A stretch of DNA of 64,000 nucleotides from Streptomyces sp. R302 (GCF_012927245.1 NZ_JABBGE010000002.1:248001-312000), one strand, 5' to 3'; counted from the first letter of the stretch, positions 1-8,751 are shown. Translations and numbers: made by a program. Notes: generated by a model not told the origin, from the letters alone.

Positions 1-629
1 AGGGCATCCTCTGGGTGCGGAACCTGATGAAGAAGCTGGCCTCCGAGGGCCGCACGGTCTTCGTCTCCAGCCACCTGATGAGCGAGATGGCGCTCACGGC
101 GGACCACCTGATCGTGATCGGCCGGGGGCAGCTGCTCTCCGACATGCCGGTGAAGCAGTTCATCTCGGCGAACTCGGCGGACTTCGCCCGGGTCCGCACC
201 CCGGAGGGCGAGCCCGCGCTGCGGGACAAGCTGTCGGGCGTGCTCGTCGAGGCCGGCGGCCAGGTGCTGTCCGAGCCGGACGGGGCGCTGCGGGTCACCG
301 GCCTGCCGCTGCCGAGGATCAGCGACCTGGCGCACGGGGCGGACGTACGGCTCTGGGAGCTGTCCCCGCACCAGGCCTCCCTGGAGGAGGCGTACATGCG
401 CCTCACGCAGGGCGCGGTGGACTACCGCTCGACCGACGACAAGCTGGCCCACCTCCAGGCCCCGCCGCAGCCCGGAGAGCCGGGGTACGGGATGCCGCAG
501 GGGCCGCCGGTCCCGTCGGACGTGCCGCAGCAGGGCTGGTACGCCCCGCCGCCGCCCGGACAGAACTCGTACGCCGCCCCGCAGCCGAGCCTCCAGAAGC
601 CGAGCGACACCACCGAGGACGCCCGATGA
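1..629 (+). CDS. ABC transporter ATP-binding protein, C-terminal part
   Basis: This is the 3' part of an ABC ATPase whose start lies outside the window. The reading frame is open from base 3. The visible residues contain the switch (H-loop) motif VSSHLMSEM and the strand LIVIGRGQLL that closes the nucleotide-binding domain. A Pro/Gly/Gln-rich tail of roughly 60 residues follows and is probably disordered. Walker A, signature and Walker B motifs are upstream and cannot be checked. The stop overlaps the start of the downstream permease gene by 4 bp (ATGA), so the two form a translationally coupled exporter. The substrate is unknown. Many actinobacterial exporters of this type are annotated as drug or peptide-antibiotic pumps, but nothing here shows the cargo. 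Confidence 0.9.
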   Translation, partial: GILWVRNLMKKLASEGRTVFVSSHLMSEMALTADHLIVIGRGQLLSDMPVKQFISANSADFARVRTPEGEPALRDKLSGVLVEAGGQVLSEPDGALRVTGLPLPRISDLAHGADVRLWELSPHQASLEEAYMRLTQGAVDYRSTDDKLAHLQAPPQPGEPGYGMPQGPPVPSDVPQQGWYAPPPPGQNSYAAPQPSLQKPSDTTEDAR

Positions 630-1462
630 CCGCCCCCACGCCGACCCCGACGCCCGCCCCGCCGTACGGCTACGTCTCCCCCATCCCGGTCCGCCGGGCG
701 CACCTCGGGGACGCGCTCGCCTCCGAGTGGACGAAGATCCGCTCGGTGCGGTCGACGGTGTGGACGCTGGGCACGATGGTCCTGCTGATGCTGGTGATCG
801 GCCTGGGCGTGGGCGCGATCGCCGCCTCCGAGGGCGGGAACATGGGCGAGGAGTCGGCGCTGCCGCTGGGCTTCTTCGGGATGCTGCCGGCCTCGATCTG
901 CGTGATCACGCTGGGTGTGCTGACGATCTCGTCCGAGTACGGCACGGGCATGATCCGGACGACGCTGACGGCGTGCCCGAGCCGGTCTCGGGTGCTCGCG
1001 GCGAAGGCGATCGTCTTCTTCCTGCTGGTCTTCACGGTGACCCTGGTCGTGGCCTTCGGGGTGGCGACCGCGCAGGTGGCGATGGTGGACGCGGCGGAGC
1101 CGACGGGCGGCGAGTGGGCGCGGGCCACGGTCGGCGCGGCCGGCTTCATGGCGCTGCTCGGTCTGCTGTCGATGGCGGTCGGGGCGCTGGTGCGGCACTC
1201 GGCCGGCGCGATCACGGTGATGATCGGCGTGCTGCTGCTGCCGCTGGTGGCGGCGCTGTTCATGTTCTCGTCGGCGCTGAAGGGGCTCCAGGAGGTGCTC
1301 TTCACCTACTCGGTGCCCTCGCAGCTGATCTCGCTGTACAGCGCGCGGCCGCCGTTCACGGACAACGGCCCGGCGGGCTGGGAGACGCTCCTGATCATGG
1401 CGGTGGCCGCCACGGTGGGTCTTGGCGGCGCGTTCGCCCTGCTGAACAATCGGGACGTCTGA
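626..1462 (+). CDS. ABC transporter permease (ABC-2 type)
   Basis: A 278-aa integral membrane protein, the membrane partner of the ATPase it overlaps. A Pro/Thr-rich cytoplasmic N-terminus of about 30 residues leads into a segment reading LASEWTKIRSVRST, typical of ABC-2 permeases just before the first membrane helix. About six hydrophobic segments follow, and the last runs almost to the C-terminus, which ends in a short charged tail. The ATG sits inside the stop of the ATPase gene, so the start is well supported. It is expected to form a homodimeric or ABC-2-type export channel in the cytoplasmic membrane. It converges with the next gene, 13 bp away. Confidence 0.9.
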   Translation: MTAPTPTPTPAPPYGYVSPIPVRRAHLGDALASEWTKIRSVRSTVWTLGTMVLLMLVIGLGVGAIAASEGGNMGEESALPLGFFGMLPASICVITLGVLTISSEYGTGMIRTTLTACPSRSRVLAAKAIVFFLLVFTVTLVVAFGVATAQVAMVDAAEPTGGEWARATVGAAGFMALLGLLSMAVGALVRHSAGAITVMIGVLLLPLVAALFMFSSALKGLQEVLFTYSVPSQLISLYSARPPFTDNGPAGWETLLIMAVAATVGLGGAFALLNNRDV

Positions 1463-1475
1463 GCGCGGACGGACC

Positions 1476-1802
1476 CTAGTACTTCGGCGCGTTGCGGGAC
1501 CGCTGCACCCGGGTGGTGCGGCGGTCCTTCGCGTTCCAGCAGGCCTTGTGCCAGTGGCGGCGGTCGTCGACGCCGCCGTACTCGGGCCAGGCGACGACGT
1601 GCGGGGCGCCGGCCGGGATCTCCTGGTCGCAGCCGGGGCAGCGGTAGCGCTTGCCCGGGGAGCTGGCGCCGGCGACGAGGCGGACGTACCACTCCTCGCC
1701 CTGCCAGGTCTCGGTGCGCTGCGAGCCGCCGTACCGGTCGTCGCGCTCGTCCTGCGCCTCGGGCTTCGCGCCGCGGCGGGAGCGGTGGTGACGCGGGGAC
1801 AC
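1476..1802 (-). CDS. Small basic protein with Cys/His cluster
   Basis: A 108-aa protein read from a GTG at 1802 (MSPRHHRSRRG). Longer in-frame starts exist upstream, but their translation looks like non-coding sequence. The N-terminus is rich in His and Arg. The middle has an aromatic strand (GEEWYVRLVAG) followed by CPGC at 55-58, and H83, H85 and C88 further on. This spacing suggests a small zinc-binding fold. Streptomyces homologues are often labelled ATP/GTP-binding protein, but I see no nucleotide-binding motif. The function is unknown. It is convergent with the ABC permease and divergent from the oxidoreductase gene. Confidence 0.75.
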   Translation of the reverse strand: MSPRHHRSRRGAKPEAQDERDDRYGGSQRTETWQGEEWYVRLVAGASSPGKRYRCPGCDQEIPAGAPHVVAWPEYGGVDDRRHWHKACWNAKDRRTTRVQRSRNAPKY

Positions 1803-2000
1803 AGCACACCTCACGGGGTCGGGGAACACGGACCGTTCCCTCCAGCGTACGGGCCGCGACGTGGTGCCCGGGTGCCCGGTCCCGGCCTCCGGACCGAAAA
1901 TCGCAAGAACTTCACGCGAGGCCGTTGCCTTTGGCACGTGTCAGACGTTGTTGCCGGTACGAGGGTCAGTGACGCGTCGGCCGCGAGGAGGCAGAAGACG

Positions 2001-3035
2001 ATGCGGGTGGGAACGTTCGTTCTGGCGGCCCAGTTCCCGGGCCAGGGTCAGGGAGAGGCGCTGCACCGGGCGGTGCGGACCGCCGAGGTGGCCGAGGAGG
2101 CGGGCCTGGACTCGGTCTGGCTGGCCGAGCACCACTTCGTGCCGTACGGCGTCTGCCCCTCGGCGGTGACGCTGGCGGCGCTGCTCCTGGGCCGCACCCG
2201 GCGGCTGCGGGTGGGGACGGCGGTGAGCGTACTGCCGTCCGTCCACCCGGTCGCCCTCGGCGAGCAGGCGGCGCTCCTGCACATCGCCTCCGGCGGCAGG
2301 TTCACCCTCGGGGTGGGGCGCGGCGGGCCGTGGGTGGACCTGGAGGTGTTCGGCGCGGGCCTGGAGGCGTACGAGCACGGCTTCCCCGAGGCCCTCGACC
2401 TGCTGCTGCGCTGGCTGACCGAGCCCCGGGTGGGCGCCGCGGGCGAGCGCTTCTCCTTCCGCGAGGTGGCGGTGGTGCCCCGGGCGGACGAGCTGATCGG
2501 CGGCGAGGCGGCGCCGGAGGTGATCGTGGCCTGCACCTCGCCGAAGAGCGTGCGGCTCGCCGCAGAGCGCGGGCTGCCGATGCTGCTCGGCATGCACTGC
2601 GGCGACGAGGAGAAGGCGGAGGCGGTCGCGGCCTGGGCCCGCTGGGCGCGGGAGGCCGGGCGGGATCCCGACGAGGTGGCGCGGATCGGCGCCGGTCATG
2701 TCTCCGCGGGCGTGGCGCAGCTCGCGGACCGGACCGGGGACGCGGTGGAGACGCTGGTGAAGGCGATGCCGGGCTGGCTGAAACAGGGCCTGGACGCGCA
2801 TGTGACGGTGGACGGCCGGCACCGGGCGATGCGGGACCCGGTGGCGTACACCGAGCTGCTCTGCTCGCTGCACCCGGTCGGCACCCCGGAGCTCGCGGCG
2901 GACCGGCTCGCGGCGACCGCCGAGCGCACCGGCATCACCCGCTTCGCGCTGCTCGCCGAGGGCTCCGGCGACCTCGCGGCGACCGAGGAGAACCTGCGGC
3001 GGCTCGGCGCCGAGGTCCTCCCCCGGCTGGTCTGA
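2001..3035 (+). CDS. LLM class flavin/F420-dependent oxidoreductase
   Basis: A 344-aa TIM-barrel oxidoreductase of the luciferase-like monooxygenase superfamily. The ATG at 2001 is chosen because GAGGAGG lies 11 bases upstream and the product begins with the family N-terminus MRVGTFVLAAQFPGQ. Family hallmarks are AEEAGLDSVWLAEHHF near residue 35, the barrel strand LRVGTAVSVLP near 75, and GRFTLGVGRGGPW near 105. The redox cofactor (F420 or FMN) and the substrate cannot be read from sequence alone. It appears to be a single-gene unit with a 198-bp upstream spacer. Confidence 0.88.
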   Translation: MRVGTFVLAAQFPGQGQGEALHRAVRTAEVAEEAGLDSVWLAEHHFVPYGVCPSAVTLAALLLGRTRRLRVGTAVSVLPSVHPVALGEQAALLHIASGGRFTLGVGRGGPWVDLEVFGAGLEAYEHGFPEALDLLLRWLTEPRVGAAGERFSFREVAVVPRADELIGGEAAPEVIVACTSPKSVRLAAERGLPMLLGMHCGDEEKAEAVAAWARWAREAGRDPDEVARIGAGHVSAGVAQLADRTGDAVETLVKAMPGWLKQGLDAHVTVDGRHRAMRDPVAYTELLCSLHPVGTPELAADRLAATAERTGITRFALLAEGSGDLAATEENLRRLGAEVLPRLV

Positions 3036-3164
3036 GGGCCGGAACCCGCCGCCGCCCCGGCATCCCCGCGGGACGGTGCGTGTCGGCACGCACCGATCGC
3101 GGCTCGCTCGACGCGGAGCGGCGGCGTACGAGTCCCGGCGGATCCCGGTGACGACGGTCGGGCC

Positions 3165-3557
3165 TCAGCAGTCGCGGAGCTCGGGCGACTGGTTGAGCAG
3201 CTGGGCCCGTACGGAGGTGAAGCGGGTGAGCCGCTCGTCCACCGCCGGGTCCAGCGGGAAGACCGCCACGCGGTGGCAGTTCTGGAAGGCCAGACGCACT
3301 CCGAAGTGGCGCTGGAGCGCACCGCGGATCGCGTCGCTCGCCAGCGCGCGCAGCAGCTGACCACGTGCCTGCTCGTTCGGCGGCGGCGTCTGGTTGTCGG
3401 CGAACTCGCCGCCTTCCACCTCCAGCTGGGCCACCAGAGAACTGATCATCTCCCACGCGAAGGGCAGGGAGGTCCGGACGCAGTCGACGAAGGCGGCTTC
3501 GTCGACCTCGCCTCGCTCGGCCTGTTCCAACAGTGCCGGTGAGACGTCGAGCGACAT
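3165..3557 (-). CDS. SCO5389-family conserved protein
   Basis: A 130-aa acidic soluble protein starting at MSLDVSPALLEQ. The ATG at 3557 is preceded by GAGAGGAGA at good distance, and the longer open frame upstream is not protein-like. It resembles the conserved streptomycete family I know as SCO5389. There are no catalytic motifs, signal peptide or membrane segments. Most of the chain is predicted to be helical, and a Pro-rich turn (TPPPNEQARG) sits near residue 50. The gene is divergent from nucS across a 227-bp spacer, a conserved arrangement. The function is not known. Confidence 0.85.
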   Translation of the reverse strand: MSLDVSPALLEQAERGEVDEAAFVDCVRTSLPFAWEMISSLVAQLEVEGGEFADNQTPPPNEQARGQLLRALASDAIRGALQRHFGVRLAFQNCHRVAVFPLDPAVDERLTRFTSVRAQLLNQSPELRDC

Positions 3558-3770
3558 GGGTTCTCCTCTCGCGACCCCGCGGACGGGGTCTGTGCGGGCA
3601 GGGCCGAAGGCCGACGTACGCCACGCAGCGTGCACGGACGACGACCTCCAGCTTCCACGGTAAGCGCGTGTTGCTGCCCGCACCAGGAGAATGGGCACAC
3701 AACAGGCCGATAACCGACGGGTGTTCGGCTCATGCCGATGCCCGAATCGCGTAGAAGGGCGCTCCTCTTG

Positions 3771-3776
3771 TAGCGT
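3771..3776 (+). promoter_or_regulatory. Candidate -10 box for leaderless nucS transcript
   Basis: TAGCGT lies 8 bases before the nucS ATG, with no Shine-Dalgarno-like sequence in between. Transcription from this box would start at or within a few bases of the ATG, the usual layout of streptomycete leaderless mRNAs. No convincing -35 box is visible. Confidence 0.45.
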
Positions 3777-3784
3777 TGCCGACC

Positions 3785-4456
3785 ATGCGTCTCGTCATTG
3801 CCCGTTGCTCCGTGGACTACGCGGGCCGGCTCACGGCCCACCTGCCCTCCGCCCCCCGTCTGATCCTGATCAAGGCCGACGGCAGCGTCTCGATCCACGC
3901 GGACGACCGGGCGTACAAACCGCTCAACTGGATGTCTCCGCCGTGCACCCTCAAGGAGGGGGCCGACGGCGACGCGGGCATCTGGACCGTGATCAACAAA
4001 GCGGGCGAGAAACTGATCATCACGATGGAGGAGATCCTCCACGACTCGTCCCACGAACTCGGCGTGGACCCGGGCCTCATCAAGGACGGCGTCGAGGCGC
4101 ACCTCCAGGAGCTGCTCGCCGACCGGATCGAGACGCTGGGCGAGGGGTGGACGCTGATCCGCCGCGAGTACCCGACGGCGATCGGCCCGGTCGACATCCT
4201 CTGCCGGGACGCGGACGGCGCGACGGTCGCGATCGAGATCAAGCGGCGCGGCGAGATCGACGGCGTGGAGCAGCTGACCCGCTACCTGGAGCTGCTCAAC
4301 CGCGACCCGCACCTCGCCCCGGTGAAGGGCGTCTTCGCGGCGCAGGAGATCAAGCCGCAGGCACGGGTCCTGGCGACGGACCGCGGGATCGGCTGCGTGG
4401 TGCTCGACTACGACGCCCTGCGCGGCATCGAGGACGACAAGCTGCGACTGTTCTAG
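3785..4456 (+). CDS. nucS: Mismatch-specific endonuclease NucS (EndoMS)
   Basis: A 223-aa nuclease that cuts both strands at base mismatches. It is the core of the non-canonical mismatch-repair pathway of Actinobacteria and archaea, which lack MutS/MutL. The N-terminal part (1-110) is the dimerisation and DNA-binding domain. The C-terminal RecB-like domain carries D137 in GPVDILCR and the E151-I-K153 pair of the PD-(D/E)xK core. The ATG at 3785 gives the family N-terminus [12 protein letters not shown]. The C-terminus ends LRLF, resembling the short tail that binds the sliding clamp in this family. Length is normal. A strong hairpin follows the stop. Confidence 0.96.
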   Translation: MRLVIARCSVDYAGRLTAHLPSAPRLILIKADGSVSIHADDRAYKPLNWMSPPCTLKEGADGDAGIWTVINKAGEKLIITMEEILHDSSHELGVDPGLIKDGVEAHLQELLADRIETLGEGWTLIRREYPTAIGPVDILCRDADGATVAIEIKRRGEIDGVEQLTRYLELLNRDPHLAPVKGVFAAQEIKPQARVLATDRGIGCVVLDYDALRGIEDDKLRLF

Positions 4457-4462
4457 CCGGTA

Positions 4463-4517
4463 CGGCGAAGGGGACGGCCCCGGGCGCGAGGAGCGCCCGG
4501 GGCCGTCCCCTTCGCCG
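4463..4517. terminator. Bidirectional hairpin terminator between nucS and the ATP-binding protein gene
   Basis: A perfect 25-bp inverted repeat (4463-4487 and 4493-4517) with a 5-base loop, placed 7 bases after the nucS stop and 42 bases before the end of the convergent gene. It can serve both transcripts. It lacks a long T-run, as is common in Streptomyces. Confidence 0.9.
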
Positions 4518-4558
4518 TTCTTCCGCTCTTCCGGTGTTCCGGTGTTCCGGCGCGGTTC

Positions 4559-7234
4559 TCAGCTCACGGTGTCGGAGGCGGTGGGGGTGCCGTCGAGGGT
4601 GGAGGAGGCGGAGTTGGTCGGGGCCTCGCCGCCGGACGATTCCTCCGGCGTCGGGGTCGGGGACGGGGACTCGGAGGGCGTGCTCGGGTCGGGGTCCGGG
4701 GTGGACGACGACGCCGAGGGCGACGAGGTCGGCGACGACGAGCTGGGCTTCGGTCCCGTGGGCGAGGACGGCGGGCGGGTCGTCGTCGGCCTGGTCGTCG
4801 GCGGGGTCGTCGGCGCGTCCGTCGTCCCCGTCGCGGTGCCCGGCGCGCTGGTGGCCGTCGGGTCCGGTTCGCCGGAGGCGCTGGTGGACGGCGAGCCGGT
4901 CGCCGTCGGGTCCGTGGCGGAGGCGGTCGGGGTCGTGCCCGAGGTGGTGGGGCCGGGCGAGCCGGAGGTGGTGGGCGTACCGGTCTCCGCCGGGGCGCCG
5001 GGCTCGTCCTCCGCCGGGGCGCCGTCGCCGGTGTCCGGCGGTTCGGCGACGCCCGTGTCGGTGGTGCTGTCGGTGCTGACGGTGCCGGAGGTGGGGGTCT
5101 CGTCGTTGTCGGAGGTGGCGCCGAGGGTGACGACCGTGCCGAGGACGGCGACGAGGAGCGCTCCGGCGCCGACGGCGGCGAGGTTGCGCCGGGTGCCGTC
5201 GAGGACGATCGCCTTGAGCCCCTTGCGCGCGGGTTCGGCCGGGGCGGCGGGGCGGGCGGCCACCGTGGGGCCCTGGTCGGCGAGGTCCGGGTAGTCGGGG
5301 AAGGCCGGGAAGGCGGGCGGGGTGACGCCCGCGGTCGTCGCGACCGGCGGCAGCACCTCGGTCGGCGGCTCGGCGGGCGTCCGCGGGACCGGGGCCGTGG
5401 CGCGTACGGCGGGCAGGCCGCGGGCCGGCGAGTCCGTACGGGACGGCAGCACGGCCGTCGCGGGCTCCCGCTCGCGGCCGAGGTCGGCGACGAGGGCGAG
5501 GGCCCGGCGTCCCGCGACGGTGCCGCGCTTGTCGGCGAGGGCGCCGCGCAGCCCGATGGAGGCCTCCAGCTCGGCGCGGGCGCGGGCGAGGTTGCCGCCG
5601 CAGATCGCGAGGATGCCGAGCTCGTGGTGGAAGTACGCCTCCTCGGCGACGTCCCCGGCGAGCCGGGCGGCTTCCTGGCCGGAGCGCAGGGCCCGCTCCC
5701 AGGCGCCCCAGTGGAGGCCCGCGGCGAAGGCGGGGGCGGCGGCGCGGGCGAGGGCGACGGCGGCGGCGCGCCGCTCGACGGCCTCCTCGGGGCCGCCGTC
5801 GCCGTCCCCGACGAGGCCGCCGAGCGCGGCGAGCAGGGCGTCGGACTCGGCGGCGGCCCGCTCGGGACCCACCGAGGGATGGCCGGCCCACCAGGCGTAG
5901 TGCTGGGCGGCGGTGCGCAGGCGGTCGGCGGTGTCGTGGCCGTAGCCGTGGGCGAGGAGCTGGGTGAGGACGCCGCCGGCGAGCCGGTGCCGGGCGCCGG
6001 CGGGGCTGAGGAGCCCGCAGGCGCGCAGCTCGCCGAGGGCGGCGTCGGCGTGGGTGTCGCCGACGAGCGCCGGGAGGTGGGCGTGGTGCGGGAGTTCGCC
6101 GCCGAGGGCGACGGCGAAGCGGAGGGTGGCCTGGGCGGAGCGGCTGAGCCGGGAGGCGAGCAGCGCGGCGGGGGCTGCGCCCTCGCCGAGGCTGGGCAGC
6201 GGCACCTCGTGGAGCTCGACGTCGGGGTTCTCGTACGGATCGGGGGCGGTGCCGGCGGGGCCGGCCCCCGGGGTCGTACCGGACGGGCCGAAGGCCTCCT
6301 CCAGGGCGCCGAAGGCGTCGAACTCGGCGGGGGTGACGCGCAGCCGGTCGCGCTGTCGGAGCAGGGCGCCGGCCTGGACGAAGCGGAGCGGCAGCCCCTC
6401 GGACTCGAACCAGAGGTCGCCGGCCCAGTTGGCCTCCTCCTCGGTGAGGCGGCGGCCGACGGCGGCCTCCAGGAGGGCGAGGGAGGCGGCGCGGCCGAGG
6501 CCGGACAGGGCGACCTCCTCGATCCGGGCCTCGGCCGAGGGGGCGGGGACGCCGGGGGCGGCGGCGAGGAGGAAGGCGCACTCGGGGGCGGCGGCGAGGA
6601 GTTCGTCGAGGGCGGCGCCGCCGAACTCCAGGTCGTCGACGACGACGACGGCGCCGACGGTGGCGAGGTCGCCGCGCAGGCCGTCGCGGTCGGGCCGGTG
6701 GCCGGGGGCGTGCAGGACGGCGGTGCGCAGCTCGTGGAGGAGTTCGCCGCCGGTGCGGTGGTGGCCGGAGAGGCGGACGACGCCGTCGGGGGCGAGGTCG
6801 GCGCAGTCGGCGGCGACGACGTCGAGGAGGGCGGTGCGGCCGACGCCGTCGGGGCCGGTGAGGCGGGCGGAGCGGCCGCGGGTGAGGGTCTCGGCGAGCC
6901 GGGCGCGCGGTTCGTCGCGTTCGAGGAGGGGGAGTTCGGGTCCCGCGGGTCCTGGCGGCACGGGCGCGGCGGCGGCGCGGTCGGCCTCGGCGCGCTCCTC
7001 GGGGGTGCGGCGGCGGGCCTGCGGGGGTGTCTCGCCGGGCGGGCAGGGTTCGATCTCGCTGCCGTCGACGGGGTTGACGGTGAGGAGCAGCCCTCCGGAG
7101 ACGATCCGGGTGACGCGGGCGCGGGCGGGCGCCGCGGCGGTGCGGTCGGGCAGGGCGGTGGGCTGGGTGGGGCGGGCGTCCTCGGCCGCGGTGTCGTGAC
7201 CGGACTCGTCCGGCCCCCGGTGTATCGGGTCCAT
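4559..7234 (-). CDS. Membrane-anchored ATP-binding protein with Ser/Thr/Pro-rich extracellular tail
   Basis: An 891-aa protein starting MDPIHRGPDES, with a G-rich ribosome site about 10 bases upstream. A TTG 15 bases earlier is the alternative. The N-terminal part contains a degenerate Walker A (TGPDGVGRTALL, near residue 130) and a Walker B-like strand AVVVVDDLEF near 205. A helical, TPR-like region of Ala-rich repeats follows. Around residue 690 one membrane helix (AVGAGALLVAVLGTVV) is preceded by basic residues, so the large N-terminal part should be cytoplasmic. About 180 residues of Ser/Thr/Pro/Gly/Asp would be outside. It resembles STAND or AfsR-like ATPases without a recognisable output domain. 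The gene sits between nucS and the STAS gene in a conserved block. The role is unknown; a sensory or scaffolding job is plausible. Confidence 0.82.
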   Translation of the reverse strand: MDPIHRGPDESGHDTAAEDARPTQPTALPDRTAAAPARARVTRIVSGGLLLTVNPVDGSEIEPCPPGETPPQARRRTPEERAEADRAAAAPVPPGPAGPELPLLERDEPRARLAETLTRGRSARLTGPDGVGRTALLDVVAADCADLAPDGVVRLSGHHRTGGELLHELRTAVLHAPGHRPDRDGLRGDLATVGAVVVVDDLEFGGAALDELLAAAPECAFLLAAAPGVPAPSAEARIEEVALSGLGRAASLALLEAAVGRRLTEEEANWAGDLWFESEGLPLRFVQAGALLRQRDRLRVTPAEFDAFGALEEAFGPSGTTPGAGPAGTAPDPYENPDVELHEVPLPSLGEGAAPAALLASRLSRSAQATLRFAVALGGELPHHAHLPALVGDTHADAALGELRACGLLSPAGARHRLAGGVLTQLLAHGYGHDTADRLRTAAQHYAWWAGHPSVGPERAAAESDALLAALGGLVGDGDGGPEEAVERRAAAVALARAAAPAFAAGLHWGAWERALRSGQEAARLAGDVAEEAYFHHELGILAICGGNLARARAELEASIGLRGALADKRGTVAGRRALALVADLGREREPATAVLPSRTDSPARGLPAVRATAPVPRTPAEPPTEVLPPVATTAGVTPPAFPAFPDYPDLADQGPTVAARPAAPAEPARKGLKAIVLDGTRRNLAAVGAGALLVAVLGTVVTLGATSDNDETPTSGTVSTDSTTDTGVAEPPDTGDGAPAEDEPGAPAETGTPTTSGSPGPTTSGTTPTASATDPTATGSPSTSASGEPDPTATSAPGTATGTTDAPTTPPTTRPTTTRPPSSPTGPKPSSSSPTSSPSASSSTPDPDPSTPSESPSPTPTPEESSGGEAPTNSASSTLDGTPTASDTVS

Positions 7235-7450
7235 GGTCAAAGCCCCCAAGAGCGGTGGTGCGGAGCCCGCCGGGTGGGTCCGTCGTCGGGTGCGGGCGAC
7301 CGAACCCTAGACGGTCGCCGGGCGCCCGGGAACAGCCGGGGTGCCGTGGAGACCAAGACGTCACGGTCTTGTGAGGATTGAGCGTGACGCCTGGTTCTCA
7401 CAGGGGCTTCACAGACGGTTCACCGGGCGCGGCGTCCGCGCGCCGTCCGT

Positions 7451-7774
7451 TCAGACCCGGGGCAGGGACTCCACGACGAGGCCGCCCTCGATGGCGAGGA
7501 TGCGGTGGAGGCGGGTGGCGACGAGGAGCCGCTGCATCTGCGGCGGCACCCCGCGCAGGACGAGCCGGCGGCCGCAGCGGCCGGCCCGTCTGTGGGCGCC
7601 CATGATGACGCCGAGGCCTGTGGCGTCCCAGGAGTCGAGTCCGGTCAGGTCCAGCACGAGGTCGCCGACTCCGTCGTCGACGGCCGTGTGCAGGACCGTA
7701 CGGGCGTCCGCCGCGCTCCGGACGTCGAGGCGGCCCCCGACGACCAGCTCGGCATGGTCGCCCCTGATGTGCAT
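7451..7774 (-). CDS. STAS-domain protein (anti-sigma factor antagonist-like)
   Basis: A 107-aa single STAS domain starting MHIRGDHAELVV. The ATG at 7774 has GGGGAG upstream, and the longer frame is not protein-like. The fold signature GRLDVRSAADAR and the central motif DSWDATGLGVIMGAHRRA are clear. In SpoIIAA/RsbV/BldG-type antagonists the motif is normally D-S-[ST]-G-L-G, with the Ser as phospho-acceptor. Here it reads D-A-T-G, so the usual Ser is Ala and a Thr follows. It may be phosphorylated on Thr or not at all. No partner anti-sigma gene is adjacent. It is expected to be cytoplasmic and to act in partner-switching control of an alternative sigma factor, but that is inferred from family only. 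Confidence 0.88.
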   Translation of the reverse strand: MHIRGDHAELVVGGRLDVRSAADARTVLHTAVDDGVGDLVLDLTGLDSWDATGLGVIMGAHRRAGRCGRRLVLRGVPPQMQRLLVATRLHRILAIEGGLVVESLPRV

Positions 7775-7866
7775 AGTCGCTCCCCGGGAATGCTCCGTCT
7801 TCGCAAACAAACTGACTGCCGCCTCGGCAGATACGTTGCGCCTTGTCGTCGAACCGATACCTGGAT

Positions 7867-7882
7867 TCACTCCATGGAGTGA
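7867..7882. promoter_or_regulatory. 16-bp perfect palindrome upstream of the STAS gene
   Basis: TCACTCCATGGAGTGA is self-complementary over all 16 bases. It lies about 93 bases upstream of the STAS start and 20 bases beyond the stop of the 3-hydroxybutyryl-CoA dehydrogenase gene. It could be an operator or a short hairpin; no known regulator motif is recognised. Confidence 0.4.
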
Positions 7883-7902
7883 GGCCGTGTGGCGGGCAGA
7901 GC

Positions 7903-8751
7903 TCAGTACTTGTAGAAGCCCTGCCCGCTCTTGCGGCCGATGTCACCCGCGTCCACCATCCGGCGCATCAGCTCCGGCGGCGCGAACTTCTCGTCCTGGG
8001 ACTCGGTGTAGATGTTGCTGGTGGCGTTGACCAGGATGTCGACGCCGGTGAGGTCGGCGGTGGCGAGCGGGCCCATCGCGTGGCCGAAGCCCAGCTTGCA
8101 GGCGATGTCGATGTCCTCGGCGGTGGCGACGCCCGACTCGTACAGCTTGGCGGCCTCGACGACGAGGGCGGAGATCAGGCGGGTGGTGACGAAGCCGGCG
8201 ACGTCGCGGTTGACGACGATGCAGGTCTTGCCGACCGATTCGGCGAAGGAGCGGGCGGCGGCGAGGGCGGAGTCACTCGTCTTGTAGCCGCGGACGAGCT
8301 CGACGAGCTGCATCATCGGGACCGGCGAGAAGAAGTGGACGCCGACGACGGCCTCGGGGCGCTCCGTCACCGCGGCGATCTTGGTGATCGGGATGGCGGA
8401 GGTGTTGGAGGCGAGGACCGCGCCGTCCTTGGCGATCTTGTCGAGGGAGCGGAAGATCTCGTGCTTGACCTCGATCTTCTCGAAGACGGCCTCGACGACG
8501 ATGTCGGCGTCCGCGACCGCGTCCAGCTCGGTGGTGGCGGTGATGCGGCCGAGGGCGGCCTCCGCGTCGGCGGCGTCGAGCCTGCCCTTCGCGACGAACT
8601 TCTCGTACGAGGCCTTGATGCCGTCCGTACCGCGGGTCAGCGCGGCGTCGGTGACGTCCCGCAGGACCACGTCCCAGCCGGCCTGCGCGGAGACCTGAGC
8701 GATGCCGGATCCCATGAGTCCGGCCCCGATGACGGCGAGCTTCCCAGCCAC
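7903..8751 (-). CDS. 3-hydroxybutyryl-CoA dehydrogenase
   Basis: A 282-aa NAD(P)-dependent dehydrogenase that interconverts acetoacetyl-CoA and 3-hydroxybutyryl-CoA. It starts MAGKLAVIGAGLMGSGIAQ. The GTG at 8751 is preferred because AGAAGGGG lies at proper distance; the GTG at 8760 directly abuts that ribosome site. The Rossmann motif GAGLMGSG is at 9-16. The catalytic region ASNTSAIPITKIA and the dyad His in VVGVHFFSPVPMMQ are present. The C-terminal helical domain with LGFGHAMGPLATADLTG is complete. Length is normal. Roles in ethylmalonyl-CoA, butyrate or PHB metabolism are possible and cannot be separated here. It is divergent from the adenosyltransferase gene. Confidence 0.95.
   Translation of the reverse strand: MAGKLAVIGAGLMGSGIAQVSAQAGWDVVLRDVTDAALTRGTDGIKASYEKFVAKGRLDAADAEAALGRITATTELDAVADADIVVEAVFEKIEVKHEIFRSLDKIAKDGAVLASNTSAIPITKIAAVTERPEAVVGVHFFSPVPMMQLVELVRGYKTSDSALAAARSFAESVGKTCIVVNRDVAGFVTTRLISALVVEAAKLYESGVATAEDIDIACKLGFGHAMGPLATADLTGVDILVNATSNIYTESQDEKFAPPELMRRMVDAGDIGRKSGQGFYKY

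Noticed and set aside
4350..7364. Very long open frames on both strands through the ATP-binding protein gene and through rho (for example plus 30962-33154)
   Set aside because: They are shadows caused by extreme third-position GC. Their translations are low-complexity Arg/Ala/Gly/Pro, while the opposite strand encodes recognisable domains.
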